Shown here: piece by piece, positions 1-10,033 of the stretch
Layout of the letters: every line of letters begins with the position of its first letter
Numbering within the stretch: position 1 is the stretch's first letter
NCBI RefSeq assembly: GCF_007826885.1
Contig: NZ_ML675580.1
Span: forward strand, 62,001 to 126,000
DNA length: 64,000 nt
From: Candidatus Nitrosocosmicus arcticus
GTDB lineage: Archaea > Thermoproteota > Nitrososphaeria > Nitrososphaerales > Nitrososphaeraceae
Reading direction: 5' to 3'
Translations under genes and position numbers: made by a program
Notes under the pieces: generated by a model
Databases searched by the model: none
What the model was told of the DNA's origin: nothing
The model's input: only the letters and a program-made list of their open reading frames with translations

Positions 1-1
1 C

Positions 2-340
2 AATTCGATAAAGTTTTTGCCCAGCACTGGTGGATTCATTTCGATTACCGTCAACCTAACGAAGATGACATTCGATGACAAGATCGGGAATATGGCACAG
101 GTAAGCATAACTGATAACGGGAGTGGAATAGATAGTGAAATATTTCCTAATCTATTTACAAAGTTTGTGACAAAATCGTTTCAGGGCATTGGTCTTGGAT
201 TGTTTATTTCAAAGAGCATCGTAGAAGCACATGGCGGTAAAATTTGGGCCGAGAATAACCTAGTTGGACAAGGTGCTATATTTTCATTTGTTTTACCCCT
301 TGACGATACTGATCAGAATAACAAAACATCTACATTGTAG
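2..340 (+). CDS. Sensor histidine kinase, C-terminal ATPase part (cut by window edge)
   Basis: Only the end of the HATPase_c domain is inside the window. The open frame runs in from the edge and reads NSIKFLPSTGG, matching the N-box of histidine kinases (compare NAIKFSKNDGS in the kinase at 55.8-58.2 kb). It continues through the G1 region (DNGSGID) and the G2 box (GIGLGLFISKSIVEAHGG), and ends 37 codons later. A TTG at 17 is not the true start. A receiver gene starts 11 bases downstream, so the two are probably co-transcribed and may form a pair. The sensor part cannot be seen. Confidence 0.9.
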   Translation, partial: NSIKFLPSTGGFISITVNLTKMTFDDKIGNMAQVSITDNGSGIDSEIFPNLFTKFVTKSFQGIGLGLFISKSIVEAHGGKIWAENNLVGQGAIFSFVLPLDDTDQNNKTSTL

Positions 341-350
341 GGCTAACATC

Positions 351-725
351 ATGACTAGAAAGAAAATACTAATAGTTGATGACGAATATGACATCACTTT
401 TGTCTTTAAAATTATACTAGAAGAAAAAGACTTTGTCACAGATGTTTATAACGACCCAATTGTTGCGTTGTCAAGATATAAACCATACTACTATGATTTA
501 GTAATGATTGATCTTAAGTTACCTGGAATGACCGGATTTGAGTTATACAATCAACTCAGGATGATTGATAATAAAACCAAAGTATGCTTTTTGACATCTA
601 GTGAACAGTTTCACCAACAGTATCGTAGTAATGAATTCCAAGATTTTGACCCAGATCTTTTCATTCAAAAGCCAGTTGAGAATGAAGTATTGATCAATAA
701 AATCATCAAAATTATGAAAAAGTGA
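351..725 (+). CDS. Stand-alone response regulator receiver protein
   Basis: A 124-residue single-domain receiver. The start is the ATG at 351, after the kinase stop; an open frame further upstream overlaps the kinase and is not needed. Acidic pocket DDE lies at residues 11-13, the phospho-acceptor Asp in MIDLKLPGMTG near residue 51, the switch Thr/Ser in FLTSSE near 79, and the conserved Lys in IQKPV near 104. There is no output domain, so it probably acts through protein-protein contacts, as many archaeal receivers do. Its likely partner is the kinase ending 11 bases upstream. Confidence 0.9.
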   Translation: MTRKKILIVDDEYDITFVFKIILEEKDFVTDVYNDPIVALSRYKPYYYDLVMIDLKLPGMTGFELYNQLRMIDNKTKVCFLTSSEQFHQQYRSNEFQDFDPDLFIQKPVENEVLINKIIKIMKK

Positions 726-1567
726 GCTGTTGATGATCTATTATCAATCTAGAATTATCGAGTATTTCGCAATTTTTTTAACCCCAATATATGGTTGTAT
801 ATACTGATTTCATTTTCACATATTCGCTAATCTTTATTATCAATTACGCTCAGTTAACCAAGGATTGGTCAAATGATATCGATTCTTACCGACATCATTA
901 ATCCGGAATAGGGTTGTGCGCATCATTATAGATTCATCAACTAATACCGGCCTACTTCTTGTAGTAACTAAAATCAGTCCATAATTTTCGTATGAAATTC
1001 AATGAAATATTACGTCTACATAAACAGCGCGATCATCATTTCCCAGTTTCTTGTTCATATTATTTTCCTACTGAAATTATGCATAATATGCAATGTAAAC
1101 TATTTTTCCCCTTCAGGTTCATCATGAAATATTTCAGTAGAGAGATAGGTATCGTTGGGTGCACCTAGACCTAGATCCACACAGATTTATTTAGAGATAC
1201 ATATCTATGGCGGGTGAAAAAATGCTTTCACAGAAAATACTGCGATTTGTTGTCATTCTAAAAAGAGTTTAGCAATAAACGGTACATAATCGAGGATGAA
1301 AGGCTTCTAAAGTTTTAGGATAATAAGGTATCCAATCAATTGTGGTTCAACATCCAGATCTAATATTCAATAATCGCTTGTTATCAACTATAACAGCGCA
1401 TAGTAAATGTCATGCTTTGACGCCGAACCTGTGAGAAGAGAGAGCAATAGTATTTTTGTATTTAAGCTAAATATGCCAGTATAACAATTGTAAGTTAATT
1501 CAAGTATTTGAAAATGCAATATGGTTGGAATGAAAATATAAAATAAAGTAAAAAATTTTGATTTTAA
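726..1567. other. Intergenic, 842 bp, no gene recognised
   Basis: AT-rich sequence with no convincing reading frame in either direction. Around 892-908 it holds TGATATCGATTCTTA, which also occurs at 42.05 kb next to a tRNA-end relic; this may be chance. No tRNA or clear terminator was seen. Confidence 0.5.
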
Positions 1568-2023
1568 TCACGTAACAATTACCTTCCCCACCATTCCCGG
1601 ATGTAAAATACAGTAGTATGGATATTCACCAGCTGATTCAAATGTATATTCATAGGTTTTACCGGTACTAGCCAGTGCTGTTGGACCTGCCAACCCAGAA
1701 TCGAATATACGTACCGAATTCGTATCTCCCACCACTCCTGATGTAACTGTATGAAATGAAAAATCGTCATTTGTCCATAGGATTGTTTGACCCACGTTTA
1801 CCTCTATAGGATTTGGATCATATGCAGTATCAGTTAGGAATGTCGCTCCAGGTACAATCGACACCTGAATTTTCTCTATACCGGGAATTGTGACATCGGC
1901 AGGAACTGGAGTATCCAGATCACTGCTATTTTGAGCATTTACATTTTGAATATACACTTCCATGGTAACTAAAGTTGCAACTAGGATTAACATGGTCACT
2001 AAAAAAAATGGGTTTATTTTCAT
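1568..2023 (-). CDS. Secreted plastocyanin-like blue copper protein
   Basis: About 151 residues if it starts at the ATG at 2023; a GTG seven codons upstream (2044) is also open. An N-terminal hydrophobic segment (residues 4-24) ends near a signal-peptidase-like NVNAQ site. The C-terminal 90 residues form a cupredoxin domain, with type 1 copper ligands visible as His in FSFHTVTSG and Cys, His and Met in YYCILHPGMVGK. It probably carries electrons at the outer membrane face, as other thaumarchaeal cupredoxins are thought to do. No operon partner is adjacent. The C-terminal domain resembles that at the end of the multicopper oxidase at 51.2 kb. Confidence 0.88.
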   Translation of the reverse strand: MKINPFFLVTMLILVATLVTMEVYIQNVNAQNSSDLDTPVPADVTIPGIEKIQVSIVPGATFLTDTAYDPNPIEVNVGQTILWTNDDFSFHTVTSGVVGDTNSVRIFDSGLAGPTALASTGKTYEYTFESAGEYPYYCILHPGMVGKVIVT

Positions 2024-2044
2024 TAGTGATACAAATAAATTCAC

Positions 2045-2633
2045 CCTTAATAATTCATTTTAAATTATTATAGAATACAATTTATTCTATTTACACAGGG
2101 AAGTATTTCTAATAGCATTAAAATGACTAAGAAATTAAATGTTTAACTGATTCTAAGAATCAGGATAAGATACTAAATAGGACTGTGGCACAAATGCATT
2201 TCAAATAATTGCAACAGGATTAAGATAAATTTCGTGATGTACTTTAACCCTGGGAGAAAATCAGATAATATTCAGATAAAAAACTTAACCAACTCTCTAT
2301 CTATGGCTGGTCAATAATAACAGATGAATATTTTCTAATATAGTTTCTAAAATAGTGAATGAATAGTATTTTATAGAAACATTGAAGACATCAACAAGGT
2401 ATACGCATGGAGAACTCTGCTTTTGTATCTTTATGTTAGAACGGTAAAATGGTTTGGAGTACTACTTATCCTTACTTGCCCTCTCGCCTATGAATAGATA
2501 AAATTTATATCTTGTTTTTGAACGTTTTTTGGTGAATCTGATCTCCTTCCTGTTGTCGCACAATATTATTTGATAGATATTTAAATAAACATTTATTTCC
2601 TTACCCTGTGCTTTAGGTAAATATTAAAAGAAA
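2045..2633. other. Intergenic, about 590 bp
   Basis: This spacer lies between the divergently transcribed cupredoxin and DMT transporter genes. No reading frame or RNA gene is supported. Promoters for both genes must lie here. Confidence 0.5.
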
Positions 2634-3659
2634 ATGACTTTGAATCACCAAACCAAAATATGGTTAATTTTGATTTCGCTTTGGGTAATTAATGGTTCCA
2701 GCTTCCTTGCCATTAAAGTGGCTATTGATACTATTCCACCTCTGTTGAGCGCCGGTTTACGCTTTAGTATAGCCGGTGCAATATTGTTCACAGTTTATTT
2801 TCTTCAGGTCAACCAAAACAGATTTGGGAAACACCTCGGTTCGGAGCATTCTCAAAAAATGCTAGAAGCAGGACCACAAGTTCAATTTCCGGTAAAGGTA
2901 TCTAGGGAACGGATTACTCTTCATCAATGGAAGGACAGTCTCATTCTAGGTGTTACGTTATTCTTAGGTGGACAAGGGTTGTTAACATGGGGAGCCCAAT
3001 ACTTATCCTCAGGTATGACAGGATTGCTAAACTCTACTATCCCTTTATGGGTAGCGATTATAGGCTATCTAATTTACAGATGGTTAAAGAAAGGTGCGCC
3101 TGGTAAAAAAATGTCAAAAGTAACCATCCTAGGTTTGGTAACTGGTTTTAGCGGGTTGATGCTCCTAATTGGCCCTTCAGTTGGTTCTGGAGACCTTGAT
3201 CCAATTGGAACAATAGCGTTAATAATTAGCTCGGTCTTTTGGGCGATTGGATCTATTTATTCAACCAGAGCACAACTCCCGGTTAGCATTTTGGCATCTT
3301 CTGGTATGATAATGATCACCGGTGGATTGATGCTTACTGGCGTGAGTTTCATGTTTGGCGAGTATAAAAATTTGGATCTGATGCAAGTTTCCATCCAGTC
3401 CATAATAGCCCAAATATACTTGATAGGAATAATAACGGTTGTTGGGTTTACCGATTTTTACTGGCTACTAAGAGTGACTTCCGCATCTCTTGCTAATACG
3501 TTTGCCTACGTTAGTCCAGTGATAGCAGTGCTTTTAGGATGGGCAATTTTACATGAAAATTTAACATTGATAACCGTAATAGCAATGGCAATAATTCTAG
3601 CAGGAGTCGCATTAATGGTGACAAAAAAGAGAGCTCCGAGCAAATCAAAACAGATTTAG
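2634..3659 (+). CDS. EamA/DMT-superfamily permease
   Basis: A 341-residue polytopic membrane protein with about ten hydrophobic segments arranged as two EamA repeats (roughly residues 8-150 and 165-325). The opening WVINGSSFLAIKVAI and the sequence around GLLNSTIPLWVAI are typical of the drug/metabolite transporter family. A hydrophilic insert of about 35 residues (60-95) sits between the second and third segments, longer than usual. The C-terminus is basic (TKKRAPSKSKQ), consistent with the positive-inside rule. The substrate cannot be predicted; amino acids, nucleotide-type metabolites or toxic compounds are all known for the family. Confidence 0.88.
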   Translation: MTLNHQTKIWLILISLWVINGSSFLAIKVAIDTIPPLLSAGLRFSIAGAILFTVYFLQVNQNRFGKHLGSEHSQKMLEAGPQVQFPVKVSRERITLHQWKDSLILGVTLFLGGQGLLTWGAQYLSSGMTGLLNSTIPLWVAIIGYLIYRWLKKGAPGKKMSKVTILGLVTGFSGLMLLIGPSVGSGDLDPIGTIALIISSVFWAIGSIYSTRAQLPVSILASSGMIMITGGLMLTGVSFMFGEYKNLDLMQVSIQSIIAQIYLIGIITVVGFTDFYWLLRVTSASLANTFAYVSPVIAVLLGWAILHENLTLITVIAMAIILAGVALMVTKKRAPSKSKQI

Positions 3660-4281
3660 TGTAGTTGAAAATTCGTCTAAACTACGCTATTTATTAATGT
3701 AACACGAGACCTGCTTGTGGTCTGCCCACCTCCTAGAAATCGAATTCCATACCCCTATTATTCAGAAATTTTAACCTGTTGGTTATTTATTGGTTGAGTT
3801 AAACACTGGATCCCATCTAGTCAAGACTGTCTAGTGTAAACCACCGTTCCAAATATAGTATTTCAAATTTGAATAATAACAGGTCAATAGTAAGTAACAA
3901 ATCGTGTTCCTTTTGCGATCAACTGGAGTTTGATTCATTACAAAGGATAGTTAGTGTGAAAATTGAATCCATTATAAGACATCTCCTCGTCTACTTCAAG
4001 GAGAAATGGTGAAATAGACCCCAATAGAGTAGATGCTATATTTAGTCACTCGCATAGACTGTTTTTCAATTATGACATTTAAAAAATTTCACCCTAGAAT
4101 AAAAATACAAATGATGAAAAGTCAATATTTTATAAATAGCTCAGGTCAATTGTGGCAATTCGCGCTGTTACTTCAGGTATTATATCTCTGTCGTCGTCAG
4201 AATCCGTTTTGGGAAAGCAAAAATAGTTAAAAAGAGCCCATCCAATATCTTCTATTGGCTATTTATATAGACTTGGAAAAT
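3660..4281. other. Intergenic, about 620 bp
   Basis: There is no convincing gene. The reading frame of the zinc-finger protein at 4282 is open back to a stop near 4230. An older-looking 65-codon open stretch in the same frame (4033-4230) lies upstream of that stop, but its composition does not look coding. Confidence 0.4.
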
Positions 4282-4686
4282 ATGGATGTTAATGCTAGGT
4301 CCATCTTACTAAGAGACATGGAGTTAGAGTTTTTCCCAAATGATAATAATCTTACGCATTATTACAATATTATATACCCTGAAAACACTGACAAAGTAAA
4401 TTTCATAAATAATTCTAGTTTTGATCCGGCCACAGCTAAAGGTGTAAAATTAAACGAGAATTTAGATCATTTAAATAAAATCAAACATAAAATTAGAGAT
4501 ATATTGATAAAAAATTCAATCGATGAATATGTTGTGACTCGCGATAGAAATGCCACCGATACGATATTAGTGATGCAGCGAACTAGAGGAGAATCTATGA
4601 GAATTTTTCATTGTAGGCATTGTGCCATGGAATTTGATGACGAAATCCAGCTCAGTAATCATTTACGGATGCATTTTTTCATTTGA
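4282..4686 (+). CDS. C2H2 zinc-finger protein of unknown function
   Basis: 134 residues from the ATG at 4282; a TTG at 4255 in the same frame is an alternative. The C-terminal 25 residues form a classical finger, C-x2-C-x12-H-x3-H, with C111, C114, H127 and H131 and the hydrophobic core residues in place (MEF...L). The first 105 residues are acidic and asparagine-rich with no recognised domain. Archaeal C2H2 proteins of this kind are often DNA- or protein-binding; the single finger would need help from the N-terminal part. No operon context is visible. The finger is secure, the start less so. Confidence 0.65.
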   Translation: MDVNARSILLRDMELEFFPNDNNLTHYYNIIYPENTDKVNFINNSSFDPATAKGVKLNENLDHLNKIKHKIRDILIKNSIDEYVVTRDRNATDTILVMQRTRGESMRIFHCRHCAMEFDDEIQLSNHLRMHFFI

Positions 4687-4827
4687 TGTTCCTAACTCAA
4701 ATGAATATGTTGTAAAGAGGGATGCGTATTGGATGCGGCTTAGAATACAAAACGCTTTAAGAGAAAATTCCAGATAATTCTTTTATGAATATTATATGGC
4801 TCAGGTCTCAACAAAAAAAGAATGATC

Positions 4828-4999
4828 GAATAACAAATATTGCATGCTTCGTTACCTGACATCATGATGGTACAAGGACATCCATTCTGTTCTTTCTAGC
4901 AGACAATATCTGAATTACATTTTATTATAGGATAATAGGATATACGGTTAAATAAAAAAAACTGCTTCCATATCCTGCAAGATTCTTTAGTGAAAATAA
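4828..4999. repeat. 172-bp perfect direct repeat, copy 1
   Basis: Base for base identical to 6684-6855 at an offset of 1,856 bases. It begins GAATAACAAATATTGCATGC and ends TTCTTTAGTGAAAATAA. It has no terminal inverted repeats and no reading frame. The two copies flank the DUF2299-like gene at 5303-5788. Identity over 172 bases of noncoding AT-rich DNA implies a recent duplication, gene conversion or a small mobile element. Confidence 0.95.
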
Positions 5000-5302
5000 G
5001 ATTAACAAATTGAAAACTCGGTATGGAGTTTAATTTTGATATAAAATTAATTTCGCCCGTTGCATCCCCAACTCGGGACCAACAAGAATACCCGTCCGAT
5101 TTAACAATTCACCACAAAGAAGATTTGAATCAGATCATAACAAGGGTGCCCCCACTATAGATTTGCTGCACAAACCCATCCGCCATTAATACCGGTCAGC
5201 GAATTGAAGGTACTAGTGAAGATAGAGAATATGTCAAAATAATAAGGTTCTCCTGTAAAGTAGTAATTCTTAACCTCTTTCAGATTCGATTGACTTTATC
5301 GA

Positions 5303-5788
5303 TTACTTATCTCTTTTTGGAAAAAGATCTCCTATGAATTCATAAAATGTAAGTTCAATTAAATACATCGCGTTTGACATCTCGATTACGCTATCCCATA
5401 AATATTGTTTACATTCTATGGAATTCACATCAACAAATAAATACTTCTCCACGCTAATCACGGAATTTTCAATTTTACAGAGTAACCTAATTGGCGAAAG
5501 TATTTTGTGCAGCCGGATAAAAAGATCATTCTGAACCCCCTCCTTAAGATGTTCAAAGTCGCTTCTATCTTTTGGATTAAATGCTACACTCATACGAAGT
5601 AAGAACCCCTCCTTAAGATCAGCGTCTGAAACTATTTCAAAAAATTTTATATCCTGGTTTGGCGGAAATACCTTAGCATAATACTCTGCTGTACTAGTTC
5701 TCAGTTTCTCATCCTTTATGGAATAACCGTAATCCTTTAACCATTGAAGAATCGTAATGTAAACATGATCCTTGTTACTATCTGTCAA
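5303..5788 (-). CDS. DUF2299-like protein, paralogue of 12225-12710
   Basis: 161 residues, no signal or membrane segment. It shares a full-length pattern with the protein at 12225-12710: an N-terminal ILQWLKD-like helix (ITQWLRD in the other), a central EIVS...LRM strand pair, and a C-terminal helix with IELTFYEFIGDLF (LEINFKEFFSNHT). The layout resembles the archaeal DUF2299 family, which has no assigned function; that match is from memory of the family pattern. It sits alone between two copies of a perfect 172-bp repeat. Confidence 0.7.
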   Translation of the reverse strand: MTDSNKDHVYITILQWLKDYGYSIKDEKLRTSTAEYYAKVFPPNQDIKFFEIVSDADLKEGFLLRMSVAFNPKDRSDFEHLKEGVQNDLFIRLHKILSPIRLLCKIENSVISVEKYLFVDVNSIECKQYLWDSVIEMSNAMYLIELTFYEFIGDLFPKRDK

Positions 5789-6683
5789 TATGTTCTGTTG
5801 GAAGATCAGATATTTAAAGAGATTGAATCTCTCAATCCCAACCAGAAATGTTGTTGTGTTAATCTAAATGTCTTTAAGCCTCATCGGGAAACTATGAGAA
5901 CTGTTTGTTATAGGAAATAAAGACTGACTGGAATAGTAATAACACTAATGAGGAGACTCAACCCTTGCATATTAATCAAGAATGAAGGACGCATGACTTT
6001 CGACTTGGTCTCTATAAAAGGAGTTGCAATATGTGAAAATATAAATTACAAGTTTAAATCAATATTTATTAAAAATTGAACAATAATAGATAGACATACA
6101 AGTAGCCTATATGATTGTTATACATTCTCATATTATATAATAATATTCCCATAGGTTCATAACCTTCCTAATCTATCACATTATTAAGTTCATACTCAAC
6201 TGTAAATAATATAAAAAAATCCATAGAAAACTGTTCCAAAATATCTCCTAAATACGGAATAGATTAGACAGGAGATGTAGTATATGTAATATCCATAATT
6301 ATGTTACCACATGGTGTTGTTACGCTGGTTGTTCTGTCCAAGGAGAACTTTCTTAATAAATTTCGAAGATAAATCAGAAGTTGCGGCCACGTTAACCACG
6401 ATTTGACGCTTAAGAAAAGTTGTATTCTCTTAGAAGGAAAAATCATATAACCATTACTTCTTCGATGAAAAAGTTATGATAATCACGTCTTGAGATGCAA
6501 AATTGGTCTAAAGATTGCATGTATTGATATGTTTTTAGTCAATCTCATCCCGTATGAATATTAAATGCACTTTTGATGCTTACTAGATTAAGAAATTGAA
6601 GATAAGCATCATGAGAGAAGAGAGAAATTACTCCGCCATGGAAAGGTCTTTTACAATAACAAAGAATGAATGAATCAAAGAAT
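5789..6683. other. Intergenic, about 900 bp
   Basis: Very AT-rich spacer. A 60-codon frame on the minus strand (6264-6446) has no recognisable features and is probably chance. Nothing else was seen before repeat copy 2. Confidence 0.5.
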
Positions 6684-6855
6684 GAATAACAAATATTGCA
6701 TGCTTCGTTACCTGACATCATGATGGTACAAGGACATCCATTCTGTTCTTTCTAGCAGACAATATCTGAATTACATTTTATTATAGGATAATAGGATATA
6801 CGGTTAAATAAAAAAAACTGCTTCCATATCCTGCAAGATTCTTTAGTGAAAATAA
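6684..6855. repeat. 172-bp perfect direct repeat, copy 2
   Basis: Second copy of the repeat at 4828-4999, in the same orientation. The identical block ends after GTGAAAATAA at 6855, where the sequences diverge at once. Confidence 0.95.
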
Positions 6856-7021
6856 AACCAGCCACGTTCCTAATTTCGAATTTAAAGAGGGAATTTGAAA
6901 CTTGAGATAAAAGCATCTAGATTCAGTTAGAGTTTATCGCAGATTCACAGATAATTTTTTTGTTTTTCGTTCTAGCGGTCATGGTTTATAATTAGCTTAG
7001 AATTTAACGATAATACCAAAA

Positions 7022-7261
7022 ATGACAATATTAAGTCACAAATCAGGAAGATGGTTAATTACGGCTGGATTCATTTTGATTATTATGGGCATTATATTTC
7101 AGTTACAGAGTATTTCAATGATTGGCCCTTCATCTTCATTTATGTATGCAAATCCAGATTGGACATTTAATGGCCTTGTCGTTATAGGAGTAGGGGTGAT
7201 TGTAATAGTAATTGGACTCTATGTGACAACAAGAAAGTATAAAAAACCCTCAATTTCATGA
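7022..7261 (+). CDS. Small two-helix membrane protein
   Basis: 79 residues starting at the ATG at 7022. Two hydrophobic helices (about residues 12-33 and 49-68) are joined by a short polar loop, and the tail is basic (TTRKYKKPS). No family is recognised. The hydrophobicity pattern and positively charged ends argue for a real small membrane protein. It ends about 70 bases from the convergent methyltransferase gene. Confidence 0.55.
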   Translation: MTILSHKSGRWLITAGFILIIMGIIFQLQSISMIGPSSSFMYANPDWTFNGLVVIGVGVIVIVIGLYVTTRKYKKPSIS

Positions 7262-7329
7262 AGATGTTTTATCATCATGAATTCTAAATTTTGATTCTTG
7301 TAACTAAATTGAAGCTCTCATGTTTAATT

Positions 7330-7956
7330 TCAATTCTTAGTCAGGTATAAAGTTAAAATTTTGATTCTCTGTTGATCGTTACTAAACAATTCTAAAAATT
7401 GAGATGTGTAATTAAGCGGTATTTCTTCAATTATTTCACCAACAAAAAACCCTAAATCGGCAAACGCAGCGATAATCCACTCTTTCCAGTTCTTATAATC
7501 ATCATATATAACCGGTGAAAATAGCTCGTCCGTAAATTCAGTTATTAACAAGAGATGACCGTTCCTCTTAATTTTGCGTAATATGGTCTTGTATATTGGT
7601 TTCCAAAATGTCTCATTTGCACGATCAATATATCTCGGATGCGGTAGTATCGATAAGATTTCATCCGCTGAATAGTCCGGTAATTCGTTAATTACATCCT
7701 CGAATGGACTATTTACAAACAATAAATTATGCTTATCATTCGGTAGTAGGAGGCAAGATTTTCTGTACTGAGAAACATCTAATTCTATTCCAAGATAAAA
7801 AGTATTTGCTTTAATTTCCTTGTTCGATAATCTATGTAACAATCTTCCATCGCCACAACCTAGTTCAACTATCAAGTTATCATACGCCGTCAAAAATGAT
7901 AAGTCCATGCAAGGCTCCATTTGATCAAGAAATTCATCAGATTTAAGTAAATTCAT
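7330..7956 (-). CDS. Class I SAM-dependent methyltransferase
   Basis: 208 residues, start ATG at 7956. Motif I, LIVELGCGDGRLL (residues 28-40), is the SAM-binding glycine loop, and the acidic residue after strand 2 is in LGIELD. The later ILPHPRYIDR stretch sits where TrmB-type tRNA m7G methyltransferases have their FPDPWPK motif, but the match is weak, so the substrate is open. The protein is soluble and complete. It lies convergent to the small membrane protein and divergent from the SDR gene at 8102. Confidence 0.75.
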   Translation of the reverse strand: MNLLKSDEFLDQMEPCMDLSFLTAYDNLIVELGCGDGRLLHRLSNKEIKANTFYLGIELDVSQYRKSCLLLPNDKHNLLFVNSPFEDVINELPDYSADEILSILPHPRYIDRANETFWKPIYKTILRKIKRNGHLLLITEFTDELFSPVIYDDYKNWKEWIIAAFADLGFFVGEIIEEIPLNYTSQFLELFSNDQQRIKILTLYLTKN

Positions 7957-8101
7957 TCATCATTTTGGAATGGTTGTCTACCACGACTAGCTGATTCATC
8001 CAGTTATTTTATTAGTAAAGTGATTATATCAATCAGACTGAATTGGAATGCACAATCGAGTATTATTTATTATGAAAGTGTAAAGAAAAGTAAAATCATA
8101 G

Positions 8102-8869
8102 ATGGGTCTAATGAAAACAATGGATTGGGATTTTAATAATCAAGTTATCTTGATTACTGGTGGCACAGGTGCACTAGGCTCTAAAGTATCGGAAACGTTT
8201 CTTGATTTCTCTCCAAAGGCAATTATTATAACATTTAGATCTGAAACCGAAATGCAAGAATTGAGGACAAAAATATTTGACAGAAGGAATAAAGAACAAA
8301 AAGAAAATCATCATACTCTAATTGAATTTATGAAGGCGGATATTACTCATGAGGACGAGGTTAAAAAACTAATCTCGAATATACTTGAGAAATTTGATCA
8401 AGTCCACGTTTTAGCAAATGTAGTTGGGGGATATATTGGTGGCAAAAGTGTAAGTGAATCGAGTGAAGAAGAATGGGATAAAATGATGTTGATTAATCTA
8501 AAATCGGCATTCCTTATAAGTAAACATGTTTTGGCATCTATGAAAAAGATGCATTTTGGAAAGATTGTTCATGTTTCTTCTGCGACAGGAGCAAAAGCAA
8601 ACGGTAATGATTCTGCGTATGCAGCATCGAAGGCAGGCTTGATAAGATTGGTTGAATCAATGGCAGAGGAGGTAAGAGGTCTAAATATAAATATCAATTG
8701 CATCCTTCCAACCATAATCGATACAGAATCAAACAGGGCAGCTATGCCTACGGCCAATTTTTCAACGTGGATACCACCCGAGGAATTGGCTAAGGTGATT
8801 TGCTTCCTAAGTTCGGAAGACTCCAAAGTTATTACTGGTGTGGCTCTCCCAACTCGAGGAACATCTTGA
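8102..8869 (+). CDS. Short-chain dehydrogenase/reductase (SDR)
   Basis: 255 residues with a complete classical SDR layout. The Rossmann glycine motif is ITGGTGALGSKV (residues 18-29), the NVVGG stretch occupies the NNAG position, Ser is in VHVSSATG, and the catalytic pair is YAASK. The start may be ATG 8102 or one of two in-frame ATGs shortly after. The C-terminus (ITGVALPTRGTS) resembles the VTG...DGG end of the family. It catalyses an NAD(P)-dependent oxidoreduction on an unknown substrate. It uses TGA as its stop. Confidence 0.9.
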   Translation: MGLMKTMDWDFNNQVILITGGTGALGSKVSETFLDFSPKAIIITFRSETEMQELRTKIFDRRNKEQKENHHTLIEFMKADITHEDEVKKLISNILEKFDQVHVLANVVGGYIGGKSVSESSEEEWDKMMLINLKSAFLISKHVLASMKKMHFGKIVHVSSATGAKANGNDSAYAASKAGLIRLVESMAEEVRGLNININCILPTIIDTESNRAAMPTANFSTWIPPEELAKVICFLSSEDSKVITGVALPTRGTS

Positions 8870-9196
8870 GGCTTGTATATTTTTTTTAAAATTTAATGAG
8901 AAAGGGCCATATCAGGTTTTCCTATTGTTAGCGGACAAAATTATCCCAGATTCCACCGGGGTATATAAAATTGAGGATAATTATTATGAAGATCTGTGTA
9001 AAGACATCGACTGTCGGTCGATCTGTAACTACTATAAAGAAAACTTCAAGATTTGAGCGAATTTTACTCAAAATGGCTAACATTTAAGCACAAAGGATTC
9101 TATGAGAATCCTACGAGATAATCATTTAATTATGTTTATCCGTTGTATTTAGAAACCGAATTGGAGGATTTATTTAATGAAAAGCACACTACCTAA
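8870..9196. other. Intergenic, about 330 bp
   Basis: This contains an open stretch reading GPYQVFLLLADKIIPDSTG on the plus strand up to 9056, without a good start of its own. It might be the end of a lost gene but matches nothing recognised. Confidence 0.3.
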
Positions 9197-9793
9197 TTGT
9201 CGAAATTGAAATCAACCCAAGATCTTAAGGATGATCATATTACCATACGAAGAATTAAAGATGTTGCTTTAAAGTGCTCAAAGAGGTTGTATGAAAGCAA
9301 GTCTGTTCCTATAGAAGATATAGAAATAATTTCAGTCGTAATTGAGGAGTTTGTGGACCATTTCCACCACGGAAAAGAAGAAACAGCGTACTTTCCTGAA
9401 ACTACAGAAAAAGGAGATTTTTCAGAAGACATTCGGAAATTTCTGATTGAGCATGAGTTTGGGAGGAGAATTGCCATTATGCTCAGGAAGGCGGTAATAA
9501 CCTGGAGATCAAAAATCAATGAGGCCAATCACGGGGAAGAACAAACAGAACATCTTCTAGAGCCTATTGCAAGATTCTTAAAAGCATATGCCATCTTTAT
9601 TGAGGACCATACTGGAAAAGAGGACAAATTCTTTGATAGGATTGAGAAAGGCGAAATTATTTCGAAGGGCGAAGATGAGTTATTGTTAATGCATTATGAG
9701 TCATGCCTGAATCAAGCAGGGGGGAAAATCAGAATAGAGCAAATGGTTAAATTAATAAATTATCTTGAAAATAAAGACTGGATGAAAGATTGA
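9197..9793 (+). CDS. Hemerythrin-like HHE-domain protein
   Basis: 198 residues beginning at a TTG codon (9197); a nearby ATG at 9178 is out of frame. Four helices carry the metal-ligand motifs of the hemerythrin/HHE family: DDHITIRR near residue 12, DHFHHGKEE near 54, IEHEFGRR near 83, and IEDHTGKED near 133. Proteins of this kind bind a di-iron site and have been linked to oxygen, nitric oxide or iron sensing and storage. It is cytoplasmic with no signal. It stands alone; the TTG start is the least certain part. Confidence 0.85.
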   Translation: MSKLKSTQDLKDDHITIRRIKDVALKCSKRLYESKSVPIEDIEIISVVIEEFVDHFHHGKEETAYFPETTEKGDFSEDIRKFLIEHEFGRRIAIMLRKAVITWRSKINEANHGEEQTEHLLEPIARFLKAYAIFIEDHTGKEDKFFDRIEKGEIISKGEDELLLMHYESCLNQAGGKIRIEQMVKLINYLENKDWMKD

Positions 9794-10033
9794 GTCAGTC
9801 GACTTGAGGAACATATTAAAACTGAATTAAAAAATCCCAAAATTTTATCCCTGGTAATCATTAGAAGGATCCTCTAGTCGACTTTTCAATTTTATTGAGG
9901 TAAATTTCAGTCTTTTCAACGAGGTCTATCCTTGTTCCTCAAAACAGATTAATTCACGAGAGGTCTCGAGATGTGCCTATTTTATAAAAGATGAGATAAA
10001 GAAATGAGTTTAATCGGATGAAAAAAAGGGGTA

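Noticed and set aside
6264-6446. 60-codon minus-strand frame
   Set aside because: No domain, promoter or composition support; likely chance in a noncoding spacer.
8838-9056. 72-codon frame overlapping the end of the SDR gene
   Set aside because: Its start lies inside the SDR in another frame. The part after the SDR might be a remnant but cannot be assigned.
9867-9882. GGATCCTCTAGTCGAC resembles a cloning-vector polylinker
   Set aside because: It lacks two bases of the usual BamHI-XbaI-SalI string, and the flanking DNA is ordinary AT-rich genomic sequence without other vector parts. Probably chance.
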